Assembly (NCBI RefSeq): GCF_947258935.1 | Contig: NZ_CAMYKH010000016.1 | Span: 4,780 to 39,222 of the forward strand | Reading direction: 5' to 3' | From: an uncultured Muriicola sp. | Lineage (GTDB): Bacteria; Bacteroidota; Bacteroidia; Flavobacteriales; Flavobacteriaceae | DNA length: 34,443 nucleotides | Shown: piece after piece, positions 1 to 7,776 of the stretch | Numbering within the stretch: position 1 is the first letter of the stretch | How the letters are laid out: each line of letters opens with the position of its first letter | Translations under genes and position numbers: made by a program | The notes under the pieces: generated by a model | What the model was told of the DNA's origin: nothing | The model's database searches: none | Seen by the model: the letters and a program-made list of their open reading frames with translations, nothing else

Positions 1-543
1 AACAAACCTGGCCACTATGTCAATACTCAATTTGCCAAAAAGCTCTCTAAGATAATTAAGCTGGAAAAAAGAAATAGTGTGCCAAAATACGATCTGAATG
101 CACCGCCTCTTATGGATATACATCAGATCATGGCGATGTTACCGCACAGGCCTCCATTTTTATTGATAGATCGTATCCTGGAACTTTCGGAGACCCATGT
201 TGTGGGCATGAAGAATGTTTCAATGAATGAGCCATTTTTTATGGGTCATTTTCCAGGGGCACCCGTAATGCCCGGAGTACTGCAGGTTGAGGCTATGGCA
301 CAAACTGGAGGGATCCTAGTATTGAGTACGGTTCCGGATCCGGAAAATTATTTGACCTTCTTTATGAAGATCGATAATGTAAAGTTCAAACAAAAAGTTT
401 TGCCGGGAGACACTTTAATTTTTCATTGTAGTCTAATAACACCCATAAGAAGAGGGATTTGTCATATGCAGGCTTATGCCTATGCCAATAATAAATTGGT
501 ATGCGAAGCAGAAATGATGGCGCAAATAGCGAAAAAGAAATAA
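1..543 (+). CDS. lpxC-fabZ: Bifunctional LpxC-FabZ fusion, C-terminal part (5' end outside window)
   Basis: Reading frame 1 is open from base 1 and runs without a stop through a GTG at 79 into a full FabZ domain, so there is no separate fabZ start. The first ~26 codons (NKPGHYVNTQFAKKLSK...) look like the tail of LpxC, the UDP-3-O-acyl-GlcNAc deacetylase of lipid A synthesis. The rest is 3-hydroxyacyl-ACP dehydratase of fatty acid elongation. Counting from the codon at 79, the hotdog active-site His57 lies in GHFPGAPVMPG and Glu71 in EAMAQ. LpxC-FabZ fusions are characteristic of Bacteroidota and couple two enzymes that use the same 3-hydroxyacyl-ACP pool. The stop is one base before the lpxA start, so the two are co-transcribed. 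FabZ identity is near certain; the fusion is inferred from the uninterrupted frame and the LpxC-like residues at the left edge. Confidence 0.93.
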   Translation, partial: NKPGHYVNTQFAKKLSKIIKLEKRNSVPKYDLNAPPLMDIHQIMAMLPHRPPFLLIDRILELSETHVVGMKNVSMNEPFFMGHFPGAPVMPGVLQVEAMAQTGGILVLSTVPDPENYLTFFMKIDNVKFKQKVLPGDTLIFHCSLITPIRRGICHMQAYAYANNKLVCEAEMMAQIAKKK

Positions 544-544
544 T

Positions 545-1330
545 ATGAATCAACCTCTGGCTTATATACACCCAGGTGCAAAAATTGCTAAAAACGTGGT
601 GGTTGAACCCTTCACTACAATTCATAATAACGTTGTTATTGGGGAAGGAACCTGGATAGGGTCTAGCGTGACCATCATGGAAGGGGCTCGCATTGGTAAA
701 AATTGCAATATATTTCCTGGAGCGGTCATTTCTGCACCACCACAGGATCTTAAATATAAAGGCGAAGAAACTACTGTTGAAATAGGAAACAATACTACTA
801 TCCGGGAATGTGCCACCATTAATAAAGGTACCTTAGATAGAATGAAGACCAGGATAGGCAAGAATTGCCTCATTATGGCCTATTGTCATATTGCACATGA
901 TTGCTTTGTTGGTAACAATTGTATTTTCTCCAATAATTCAACGCTAGCAGGACATGTTACAATTGGTGACAATGTTGTCTTAGCCGGCCTCGTGGCAGTA
1001 CATCAGTTTGTCTCTATTGGGAATCATGCGTTTGTTACAGGAGGTTCTCTTGTCCGTAAAGATGTGCCTCCCTATGTGAAAGGCGCCCGGGAGCCTATGT
1101 CTTATGTGGGTATCAATTCCGTAGGCCTTCGCAGAAGAGGGTTCAGCTCGGACAAGATAAGGGAGATTCAAAACATCTATCGTATTTTATATCAGAAAAA
1201 TTATAATAATTCTCAGGCAGTGCAGATCATAGAGGCCGAAATGGAAGCTACTCCGGAACGAGATGGCATCTTACAATTCATTCGAGACTCCCAGCGTGGT
1301 ATCATGAAAGGATATTTTAGTACAAATTAA
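545..1330 (+). CDS. lpxA: Acyl-ACP--UDP-GlcNAc O-acyltransferase LpxA
   Basis: This enzyme catalyses the first step of lipid A synthesis, transferring a 3-hydroxyacyl chain from ACP to UDP-GlcNAc in the cytoplasm. At 261 aa it has the usual family length. The N-terminal ~190 residues form a left-handed beta helix of hexapeptide repeats. The motif CHIAHDC carries the catalytic His118 (equivalent of E. coli His125), followed by TLAGHVTIGD and the family signature AVHQF. The C-terminal part contains GLRRRGFS and an alpha-helical tail. Start ATG at 545 is one base after the lpxC-fabZ stop, indicating tight translational linkage. Confidence 0.96.
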   Translation: MNQPLAYIHPGAKIAKNVVVEPFTTIHNNVVIGEGTWIGSSVTIMEGARIGKNCNIFPGAVISAPPQDLKYKGEETTVEIGNNTTIRECATINKGTLDRMKTRIGKNCLIMAYCHIAHDCFVGNNCIFSNNSTLAGHVTIGDNVVLAGLVAVHQFVSIGNHAFVTGGSLVRKDVPPYVKGAREPMSYVGINSVGLRRRGFSSDKIREIQNIYRILYQKNYNNSQAVQIIEAEMEATPERDGILQFIRDSQRGIMKGYFSTN

Positions 1331-1335
1331 AATTT

Positions 1336-1902
1336 ATGGCAAATACTTCAGACATTAGAAAAGGCTTGTGCATCCGGTATAATCATGATATTTATAAGAT
1401 CATTGAATTTTTACACGTAAAACCGGGGAAAGGCCCTGCTTTTGTTAGGACAAAACTAAAAAGTGTCACTACAGGTAAGGTATTGGATAATACCTTTTCT
1501 GCCGGGCATAAGATAGAAGATGTACGGGTTGAAACCAGAAGTTATCAGTTTTTATATGCCGATGGACCTACGTATCATTTTATGAATACTGACGATTATA
1601 ACCAGATCGCTTTACAGGAAACTGCATTAGACGCACCACAACTTTTGAAAGAGGGAGAAGTGGTAACCATTATGTTCAATACAGAAGACAGCTTGCCATT
1701 ATCTGTTGATATGCCAGCGAGTGTTGTCCTTGAGGTAACTCATACGGAACCTGGCGTTAAAGGAAACACAGCAACCAATGCTACAAAACCTGCAACCGTT
1801 GAAACAGGGGCCATTATCAATGTCCCACTTTTTATCAATGAGGGAGATAAGATCAAAGTAGATACTGATAAAGGGAACTATATGGAGCGTTCTAAAGAAT
1901 AG
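1336..1902 (+). CDS. efp: Translation elongation factor P
   Basis: EF-P binds the ribosome between the P and E sites and relieves stalling at consecutive prolines. The 188 aa length and three-domain beta-barrel layout match the family. The tip loop is HVKPGKGPAFVRTK with Lys32 at the position that is post-translationally modified in many bacteria. No modification enzyme gene is in this window, so the state of Lys32 is unknown. The gene sits 5 nt after lpxA and 9 nt before the lpxD-like gene, inside the lipid A operon. I recall this order from other flavobacteria, which would link EF-P level to envelope gene transcription. Confidence 0.96.
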   Translation: MANTSDIRKGLCIRYNHDIYKIIEFLHVKPGKGPAFVRTKLKSVTTGKVLDNTFSAGHKIEDVRVETRSYQFLYADGPTYHFMNTDDYNQIALQETALDAPQLLKEGEVVTIMFNTEDSLPLSVDMPASVVLEVTHTEPGVKGNTATNATKPATVETGAIINVPLFINEGDKIKVDTDKGNYMERSKE

Positions 1903-1911
1903 ATTTAAAAC

Positions 1912-2847
1912 ATGAAATTCCCAACTCCTCAAACACTAAAACAGATCGCCTCTCTACTGGAGATCAATTTTGTAGGCGATGCGGATTTTCCGGTCTTGGG
2001 AATGAACGAGATACATGTGGTGGAGCCGGGTGACATAGTTTTTGTGGATCATCCTAAATACTACGATAAAGCATTGAATTCTAAGGCCACCATTGTGCTC
2101 ATTAATAAAGAAGTTACTTGTCCGGAAGGGAAGGCCTTGTTGCTTTCCGATGAACCATTTAACGACTTCAACAAGCTAACCAGGCATTTTCGCCCCTTTG
2201 TGAGTGCGAAAGCTACCATATCAACTTCTGCAACTATTGGAAAGGATACAATCATTCAACCAAATGTCTTTGTGGGCAACCATGTAACCATAGGAGAGGG
2301 ATGTCTTATTCATCCCAATGTTACCATTTATGATCATTGTGTAATTGGTGATCATGTACAGATACATGCCGGAACTGTTTTAGGATCGGATGCCTTTTAT
2401 TATAAAAACAGACCGGAAGGATTTGACAAGTTATTATCTGGTGGCCGCGTGGTGATAGAAGATCATGTAGAAATAGGCTCTTTGTGTACTATAGACAAAG
2501 GTGTGACAGGGGATACTACAATCAAAGAAGGAAGTAAATTAGATAACCAGGTACAAGTAGGACATGATACGGTCATTGGGAAAAAGTGCCTTATCGCTTC
2601 ACAAACCGGGATTGCCGGTTGTGTGGTGATCGAAGATGAGGTTACACTCTGGGGTCAGGTAGGAGTAATCAGTGCTATCACTATTGGCAAGAATGCAGTG
2701 GTGTTGGCACAATCTGGCGTTGCAAAGTCACTGGCAGGAGGAAAGACGTATTTTGGTAGTCCGGCGGAAGAGGCCAGGGAAAAGATCAGGCAACTCGCCA
2801 ATGTGAAAAAGATACCCGATCTGATAAAACAAATAAATCAACAATAA
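1912..2847 (+). CDS. lpxD: LpxD-like UDP-3-O-acylglucosamine N-acyltransferase
   Basis: LpxD adds the second acyl chain to UDP-3-O-acyl-GlcN in lipid A synthesis. The 311 aa protein has an N-terminal uridine-binding-type domain (residues 1-~100), then hexapeptide left-handed beta-helix repeats (~103-270) and a short helical C-terminus. His218 in VQVGHDTVIG aligns with the catalytic His of LpxD. The protein is about 30 residues shorter than E. coli LpxD, mainly in the C-terminal helix. Bacteroidota often carry a longer lpxD upstream of lpxC as well as this shorter copy behind efp, so this could be a paralog with a different acyl specificity. It ends the lipid A block; sucD follows after 66 nt with its own promoter candidate. 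Confidence 0.85.
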   Translation: MKFPTPQTLKQIASLLEINFVGDADFPVLGMNEIHVVEPGDIVFVDHPKYYDKALNSKATIVLINKEVTCPEGKALLLSDEPFNDFNKLTRHFRPFVSAKATISTSATIGKDTIIQPNVFVGNHVTIGEGCLIHPNVTIYDHCVIGDHVQIHAGTVLGSDAFYYKNRPEGFDKLLSGGRVVIEDHVEIGSLCTIDKGVTGDTTIKEGSKLDNQVQVGHDTVIGKKCLIASQTGIAGCVVIEDEVTLWGQVGVISAITIGKNAVVLAQSGVAKSLAGGKTYFGSPAEEAREKIRQLANVKKIPDLIKQINQQ

Positions 2848-2855
2848 AAGAACGA

Positions 2856-2890
2856 TTGTTTTACAAATCATTTTCAAACCTATATTTTTG
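2856..2890 (+). promoter_or_regulatory. Candidate Bacteroidota promoter for sucD
   Basis: TATTTTTG at 2883-2890 fits the Bacteroidota -7 consensus TAnnTTTG exactly. A TTG at 2856-2858 could be the -33 element, but the 24-nt spacer is slightly longer than usual. The predicted transcription start falls about 15-20 nt before the sucD ATG at 2914. Confidence 0.45.
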
Positions 2891-2913
2891 TTCTGCGAAT
2901 TAAAAAACAAACC

Positions 2914-3786
2914 ATGAGTGTATTAGTCAATAAGAATTCCAAGGTCATTGTGCAAGGGTTTACCGGAAGTGAAGGTACCTTTCACGCCGAACAGATGATT
3001 GAGTACGGTACTAATGTTGTAGGAGGAGTCACCCCCGGTAAAGGCGGCCAGACTCATCTGGATAGACCAGTGTTCAACACAGTGGAAGAAGCTGTTGAAA
3101 AGGCAGGCGCAGACACAACTATTATTTTTGTACCACCAGCATTTGCAGCCGATGCAATTATGGAAGCTGCCAGTGCAGGAATAAAGGTTATTATTACTAT
3201 TACAGAAGGTATTCCGATCGAAGATATGGTAAAGACATACGACTATATCAAGGATAAAGACTGTACGCTTATTGGGCCTAACTGTCCGGGTGTTATTACG
3301 CCAGGTGAAGCCAAAGTAGGTATTATGCCGGGCTTTGTGTTTAAAAAAGGCAAAGTTGGTATCGTTTCAAAATCTGGAACGCTTACATACGAGGCAGCAG
3401 ACCAGGTGGTGCGACAAGGATTGGGAATTACTACGGCAATTGGGATAGGTGGAGACCCCATTATTGGCACAACAACTAAGGAAGCAGTGGAATTGTTGAT
3501 AAATGATCCGGATACAGACTGTGTGGTAATGATAGGAGAAATAGGGGGACAATTAGAAGCAGATGCCGCCAATTGGTATAAGGCTAGTGGAAGTAAAAAA
3601 CCTATAGTCGGGTTCATTGCCGGTGAAACTGCACCAGCAGGAAGAACAATGGGTCATGCCGGTGCCATCGTAGGTGGAAGTGATGATACGGCACAGGCCA
3701 AAAAACGAATTATGCGAGATTGCGGTATACACGTGGTAGACTCTCCCGCAGAAATTGGAAAGAAAGTAAAAGAAGTAATGGGCTAA
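2914..3786 (+). CDS. sucD: Succinyl-CoA synthetase alpha subunit (ADP-forming)
   Basis: This subunit makes succinate plus ATP/GTP from succinyl-CoA in the TCA cycle together with the beta subunit SucC, which is not in this window. The 290 aa length is standard. The CoA-binding Rossmann part has [10 protein letters not shown] and [11 protein letters not shown], the ligase domain has GPNCPGVI and SKSGTLTYE, and the phosphorylated active-site histidine is His248 in [11 protein letters not shown]. It is monocistronic by appearance: own promoter candidate upstream and a strong intrinsic terminator 18 nt after the stop. Separation of sucD from sucC is common in Bacteroidota. Confidence 0.96.
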   Translation: MSVLVNKNSKVIVQGFTGSEGTFHAEQMIEYGTNVVGGVTPGKGGQTHLDRPVFNTVEEAVEKAGADTTIIFVPPAFAADAIMEAASAGIKVIITITEGIPIEDMVKTYDYIKDKDCTLIGPNCPGVITPGEAKVGIMPGFVFKKGKVGIVSKSGTLTYEAADQVVRQGLGITTAIGIGGDPIIGTTTKEAVELLINDPDTDCVVMIGEIGGQLEADAANWYKASGSKKPIVGFIAGETAPAGRTMGHAGAIVGGSDDTAQAKKRIMRDCGIHVVDSPAEIGKKVKEVMG

Positions 3787-3804
3787 GACTCCAAATCAAT
3801 ATAT

Positions 3805-3832
3805 AAATCCCGATCGTATCGGGATTTTTTTT
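3805..3832 (+). terminator. Intrinsic terminator after sucD
   Basis: A 10-bp perfect stem (AAATCCCGAT at 3805-3814 with ATCGGGATTT at 3818-3827), a 3-nt loop CGT, and a continuous T tract through 3832. It separates sucD from fabG. Confidence 0.9.
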
Positions 3833-3853
3833 CGCCTTACGCGAGACAAAATG

Positions 3854-3861
3854 TATCTTTG
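3854..3861 (+). promoter_or_regulatory. Candidate -7 element for the fabG-VWA-SPFH unit
   Basis: TATCTTTG is an exact match to the Bacteroidota -7 consensus TAnnTTTG, 29 nt before the fabG ATG and just after the sucD terminator. I see no clean TTG at the -33 distance; that region overlaps the terminator T tract. Confidence 0.5.
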
Positions 3862-3890
3862 AATAGAATCTAAAGTAACTTCACATTCAT

Positions 3891-4637
3891 ATGAAACTAT
3901 TAGAAGGAAAGAATGTCATTATCACCGGAGCAAGCAGAGGAATTGGGTCCGGTATAGCAAGAGTATTTGCTAATCACGGAGCCAATATTGCATTTACCTA
4001 TAGCTCCAGCGAAGGTCCGGCATTAGCTTTACAAAAGGAATTAACGGATTTAGGAGTGAAGGCAAAAGCCTATAAAAGTAATGCAGCTAGCTTTTCGGAG
4101 TCTGAAGCATTGATCGTATCTGTATTAGAAGATTTTGGCGGCATTGACGTACTGATCAACAATGCAGGGATCACCAAGGATAACCTTTTGATGCGAATGA
4201 ATGAGGACGACTTTGATTCGGTTATTGAGATCAATCTGAAATCGGTTTTTAACATGACCAAGGCTGTTCAACGAACCTTCTTAAAACAAAGACATGGTTC
4301 CATAATTAATATGAGTAGTGTGGTTGGTGTAAAAGGAAATGCAGGTCAGACTAATTACGCAGCATCAAAAGCTGGCATCATAGGATTTACAAAATCTGTG
4401 GCACTGGAATTAGGATCGAGAAACATCAGATGCAATGCTATTGCTCCTGGGTTTATTGAGACGGAAATGACGGGAAAATTGGATGAGAAAACCGTTCAAT
4501 CCTGGCGAGACGCAATTCCACTTAAAAGAGGCGGAAGCCCTGAAGACGTGGCCAACGCTTGCTTATTCCTGGCCTCAGATCTCTCAGGTTATGTAACAGG
4601 TCAGGTACTCCATGTTGATGGAGGTATGCTAACTTAG
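3891..4637 (+). CDS. fabG: 3-oxoacyl-ACP reductase (SDR family)
   Basis: An NADPH-dependent short-chain dehydrogenase that reduces 3-oxoacyl-ACP in fatty acid elongation. The 248 aa length is typical. The cofactor motif TGASRGIG is at residues 12-20, NNAG follows at 90-93, and the catalytic Ser143, Tyr156 and Lys160 lie in SSVVG and NYAASK. The C-terminal GFIETEMT and DGGMLT are FabG-like. The SDR family is broad and a different beta-ketoacyl substrate is possible, but FabG is the best call. It lies 84 nt upstream of the VWA gene with no promoter or terminator visible between them. Confidence 0.9.
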   Translation: MKLLEGKNVIITGASRGIGSGIARVFANHGANIAFTYSSSEGPALALQKELTDLGVKAKAYKSNAASFSESEALIVSVLEDFGGIDVLINNAGITKDNLLMRMNEDDFDSVIEINLKSVFNMTKAVQRTFLKQRHGSIINMSSVVGVKGNAGQTNYAASKAGIIGFTKSVALELGSRNIRCNAIAPGFIETEMTGKLDEKTVQSWRDAIPLKRGGSPEDVANACLFLASDLSGYVTGQVLHVDGGMLT

Positions 4638-4721
4638 TTATACACTAACAATATGTGCTCTTCCTTCTTATGGAGGTTACGGGATCCACTATTTAAATAA
4701 AGCGATTAAAAGAAGCGATAC

Positions 4722-6755
4722 ATGCAAACAACTACCCTGGTAGGACTTTTCCTTGCAGCGCTTATAACCCTATTAATTGTTTTTTATCAATACTTCTATA
4801 AAAGTAAAAGAAACAGGAAGCTTCAAATTCCATTAGCTGTTCTACGCTTTATTGGTGTTTTTGGTGTATTTCTTTTATTATTAAACCCAAGCTTTACAAA
4901 AACCTCCTTACTCTCTGAAAAACAAGATCTTATCATCCTACTAGATGATTCTTACTCTATTAAATCTGGAGATGCTGAGGATCAAATGGTAAGCCTTAGG
5001 GATCAATTAACAAACAACGCCGAGCTTAAAGAAAGGTTCGATCTTTTCACCTATTCTTTTGGAATTGGTCTTGGGAATTCTGACAGCTTGTCCTTTGACG
5101 AAAAAGCAACGAATATCTCTAAAGCGCTTTCCTCTGTAAATTCAGCATTTAAGGGAAATACCGCTTCGGCCGTGTTATTGTCTGATGGGAATCAGACCAT
5201 TGGAGAAGCCTATGAATTTATGGGCAAGGCCGTTAACTTCCCTGTAAATACAATGGTGGTAGGGGACACAACTACCTATACTGATCTAAGGATAAACCAG
5301 GTAAATGCAAATAGATATGCCTTTTTGGAGAATACCTTCCCTTTAGAATTTTTTGTTTCCTATCAGGGTGAAGCACCCATTAGGAGTAATATCACCATTC
5401 AATTGGATGGCAAAACTGTTTTTCGCGAGATCTTAGATCTTTCGGACGAAAAGAATTCTAAGAAGATCGTTACCGCTCTCCAGGCAAATTCGGTTGGATT
5501 AAAAACAGTAGATATTGCCCTCGATCCGATCCAGGGAGAGCGAAATACATATAATAACAAAAGACGACTATCTATTGAGGTCATTGATGAGAAAACAAGG
5601 ATCGGTCTTGTTTCTGAGGTGATGCATCCGGATCTAGGGGCCCTTATTAAAGCCATAGAAAGCAACAGTCAACGTTCAGTTGGTTTGGTGAGTCCTAACA
5701 TATCAAAGGAGGAGTTAAGCGAGTACAATATGCTTATTCTATATCAGCCAACACCATCATTTTCGGGCATTCTACAATACGTACAAGATGCTAAGATCAA
5801 TACTTTTACAATTACAGGTCCCAATACAAACTGGAACTTTCTCAACAGGGCGCAAAAAGGGATTGAGCGAACAAGCTTTAATCAGGATGAGGAAATCTTA
5901 GCTGTTTTAAATCCTTCTTTTAGCCTGTTCGATCTTTCTAATTTTTCTGTGGATGACTTTCCTCCTCTTGAGGGCAGCCTGGGTGACATACTCATCACCA
6001 AACCTTATGAAAGTATCTTAGCTCAACAAATAAAAGGCGTTGTTCTGCAAGATCCGTTATTACCTGTTTTATCTGATGAAACCGGTCGGCACGCCTATCT
6101 CTTTGGAGAGAACATTTGGAAATGGCGTATACAAAGTTTTAGAAATGATCAAAATTTTAAGAATTTTGACACCTTCATCAATAAATTGATCTTGTACCTC
6201 ACAACCGATCAAAAGAGGGAACGACTCTCAGTGACCAATGAGTTTATCTACCAGGGAATCACTGAAAAAAAGATCAAGGCCTCCTTTTTTGATGCTACCT
6301 ATGTCTTTGATCCAAGTGCCGCTTTGAAGTTAAGTCTAAAGGGTTTGAATAACGATTTTGTTGATGAGCGTATTTTATTCTTGGGAGATTCAGAATACGA
6401 AGTGGACATAAATGATCTTCCAGCCGGAGAATACTCCTTTACTGTTTCGGTTGAAGGAACCGACTTTACAAAAAATGGCCGATTTTCTATAGAAGATTTT
6501 GATCTTGAACAGCTATTTGTTTCAAGCGATTATAGGAAACTATCTCAACTCGCAGAAACAAGCACGGGCAGGTTGTATTTTCCAGATCAGATAGAGAATC
6601 TAATCGAGGATCTTTCTTCTGACACCCGTTACCTGCCAACGCAGAAAAGCGTTGAAAATGTCGTATCTTTGATCGATTTCCGGATAATCCTAGGAATTAT
6701 CATTTTGGCATTCACTGCAGAATGGTTTATCAGAAAATATAATGGTTTAATTTAA
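4722..6755 (+). CDS. Membrane-anchored VWA domain protein, function unknown
   Basis: A 677 aa protein with two N-terminal transmembrane segments (about residues 5-25 and 37-55), a von Willebrand factor A domain, a long periplasmic-type region, and one C-terminal transmembrane helix (~655-672) ending in RKYNGLI. The metal-ion-dependent adhesion site is intact as DDSYS (Asp75, Ser77, Ser79), and LLSDGNQT gives the later Asp-Gly motif. The topology resembles Bacteroidota BatA-like or predicted membrane proteins related to class-I glutamine amidotransferase-like families. The central part (~280-640) has no motif I recognise. The SPFH gene follows after 12 nt and is probably co-transcribed, suggesting a membrane-organisation role, which is inference only. 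Confidence 0.75.
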   Translation: MQTTTLVGLFLAALITLLIVFYQYFYKSKRNRKLQIPLAVLRFIGVFGVFLLLLNPSFTKTSLLSEKQDLIILLDDSYSIKSGDAEDQMVSLRDQLTNNAELKERFDLFTYSFGIGLGNSDSLSFDEKATNISKALSSVNSAFKGNTASAVLLSDGNQTIGEAYEFMGKAVNFPVNTMVVGDTTTYTDLRINQVNANRYAFLENTFPLEFFVSYQGEAPIRSNITIQLDGKTVFREILDLSDEKNSKKIVTALQANSVGLKTVDIALDPIQGERNTYNNKRRLSIEVIDEKTRIGLVSEVMHPDLGALIKAIESNSQRSVGLVSPNISKEELSEYNMLILYQPTPSFSGILQYVQDAKINTFTITGPNTNWNFLNRAQKGIERTSFNQDEEILAVLNPSFSLFDLSNFSVDDFPPLEGSLGDILITKPYESILAQQIKGVVLQDPLLPVLSDETGRHAYLFGENIWKWRIQSFRNDQNFKNFDTFINKLILYLTTDQKRERLSVTNEFIYQGITEKKIKASFFDATYVFDPSAALKLSLKGLNNDFVDERILFLGDSEYEVDINDLPAGEYSFTVSVEGTDFTKNGRFSIEDFDLEQLFVSSDYRKLSQLAETSTGRLYFPDQIENLIEDLSSDTRYLPTQKSVENVVSLIDFRIILGIIILAFTAEWFIRKYNGLI

Positions 6756-6767
6756 ATAAAAAAACGA

Positions 6768-7583
6768 ATGGACAAACTTCCAAAAATTGCATTACCAGCA
6801 GTATTTATCATCATTGTTTTGGTGATCCTCATTGCAAAATCGGCTGTCACCATTGGCTCAGGTGAGGCAGGTGTTTTATACAGAACTTTTGATGAAGGTG
6901 TGGTTACAGACGAACCTCCTTTAGGGGAAGGATTTCATATAGTTGCTCCCTGGAACAAGGTTTTTATCTATGAGGTAAGACAACAAGAAGTATTTGAAAA
7001 AATGCAGGTTCTTTCTTCCAACGGTCTGGAAATAAAATTAGATGCCTCCGCATGGTTCGAGCCTAAATATGAAGACCTGGGCAAATTGCACCAGGAAAAA
7101 GGCGAGGCCTATGTACAGCGAGTATTATTGCCCACCATACGATCTGCTGCGAGAAGCGTCGTAGGGCGGTATACGCCGGAACAATTGTATTCTAGCAAGA
7201 GGGATGCCATTCAGGCAGAGATCTATGAAGAGACTAAAAAAATTGTTGATGGTCAGTATATACAACTCAATGAAGTCTTGGTAAGAGATGTTACCCTGCC
7301 ACCCACTATTAAGGAGGCAATTGAAAGGAAATTAAAGCAGGAACAAGAATCCCTTGAATACGAATTTAGATTGATCACTGCCGATAAAGAAGCGCAACGA
7401 CAAATTATTGAAGCGCAGGGTAAAGCAGATGCGAACCGAATTTTAAGCGCATCCTTAACAGATAAAATTCTTCAGGATAAAGGGATTGAGGCTACTTTAT
7501 CATTAGCACAATCACCTAATGCCAAAGTAGTTGTGGTAGGATCTGGAGATACTGGTTTGCCTTTGATATTAGGAAATAATTAG
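6768..7583 (+). CDS. SPFH/prohibitin-family membrane protein
   Basis: A 271 aa protein with one N-terminal transmembrane helix (residues ~8-25), then a Band 7/SPFH domain beginning SGEAGVLYRTFDEGV with the prohibitin-like LGEGFHIVAPW. A charged coiled-coil-forming segment spans ~180-240 (KLKQEQESLEYEF, KEAQRQIIEAQGKADANR). Such proteins form large membrane-bound cages or scaffolds, often around proteases. Here the nearest partner is the VWA membrane protein 12 nt upstream; no FtsH-type protease is nearby. The stop lies only 14 nt before the -33 element of the his promoter. Confidence 0.9.
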   Translation: MDKLPKIALPAVFIIIVLVILIAKSAVTIGSGEAGVLYRTFDEGVVTDEPPLGEGFHIVAPWNKVFIYEVRQQEVFEKMQVLSSNGLEIKLDASAWFEPKYEDLGKLHQEKGEAYVQRVLLPTIRSAARSVVGRYTPEQLYSSKRDAIQAEIYEETKKIVDGQYIQLNEVLVRDVTLPPTIKEAIERKLKQEQESLEYEFRLITADKEAQRQIIEAQGKADANRILSASLTDKILQDKGIEATLSLAQSPNAKVVVVGSGDTGLPLILGNN

Positions 7584-7596
7584 TAAGCGTAAATTT

Positions 7597-7625
7597 TTGT
7601 AGATTGAAAATTAATTCTACATTTG
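7597..7625 (+). promoter_or_regulatory. his operon promoter (Bacteroidota type)
   Basis: TTG at 7597-7599, an 18-nt spacer, then TACATTTG at 7618-7625, an exact TAnnTTTG match. The expected transcription start is about 4-8 nt after the TTTG, around 7629-7633, practically at the ATG of the leader peptide. The spacing and its position right before a His-rich leader make this the best-supported promoter in the window. Confidence 0.75.
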
Positions 7626-7632
7626 CTCCAAT

Positions 7633-7686
7633 ATGAGAAACAATAATACACATCATCATTCAGATACCAGCCCTCAAGCAGGTTAG
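7633..7686 (+). CDS. hisL: his operon leader peptide (17 aa, three tandem His codons)
   Basis: A short reading frame from ATG 7633 to TAG 7684-7686 encodes MRNNNTHHHSDTSPQAG, with His codons CAT-CAT-CAT at 7651-7659. It lies between a strong promoter and an intrinsic terminator directly upstream of hisG, the arrangement of an amino-acid-responsive leader peptide. By analogy with the enterobacterial his leader, ribosome stalling at the His codons when charged tRNA-His is scarce would let the operon be transcribed. The peptide has only three His codons, against seven in E. coli/Salmonella. No homology search was possible; the call rests on composition and position. Confidence 0.85.
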   Translation: MRNNNTHHHSDTSPQAG

Positions 7687-7728
7687 GAATGTATTGTTGT
7701 ATTTATACTATATCCGGACCCGTTTGAG
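7673..7728 (+). promoter_or_regulatory. Predicted antiterminator pairing of the his attenuator
   Basis: Bases 7673-7684 (CTCAAGCAGGTT) can pair with 7717-7728 (GACCCGTTTGAG) in 11 of 12 positions, two of them G-U wobbles, with one A-C mismatch at 7680/7721. This uses up the 5' arm of the terminator hairpin (7718-7727), so the two structures exclude each other. The upstream arm overlaps the last codons and stop of the leader peptide. A ribosome at the stop codon would mask it and allow termination, while one stalled at the His codons would leave it just exposed. I found no obvious partner for a separate anti-antiterminator, so this looks like a simple two-state switch. Confidence 0.7.
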
Positions 7729-7750
7729 CAATCAAACGGGTTTTGTTTTT
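7718..7750 (+). terminator. his operon attenuator terminator
   Basis: A 10-bp perfect stem (ACCCGTTTGA at 7718-7727 with TCAAACGGGT at 7732-7741) capped by a GCAA tetraloop (GNRA class), followed by TTTTGTTTTT to 7750. It lies 31 nt after the leader peptide stop and 26 nt before the hisG ATG. Since it precedes the first structural gene of a nine-gene operon, it must be conditional. Confidence 0.92.
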
Positions 7751-7776
7751 CGTTTAAAGCATTAAAATTTAGAAAC

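Noticed and set aside
79-543. Separate fabZ gene starting at GTG 79
   Set aside because: The frame is open upstream to base 1 with LpxC-like residues, so this is the FabZ part of a fusion.
3243-3617. 124-aa minus-strand frame inside sucD
   Set aside because: Antisense shadow; the plus strand encodes conserved SucD motifs throughout.
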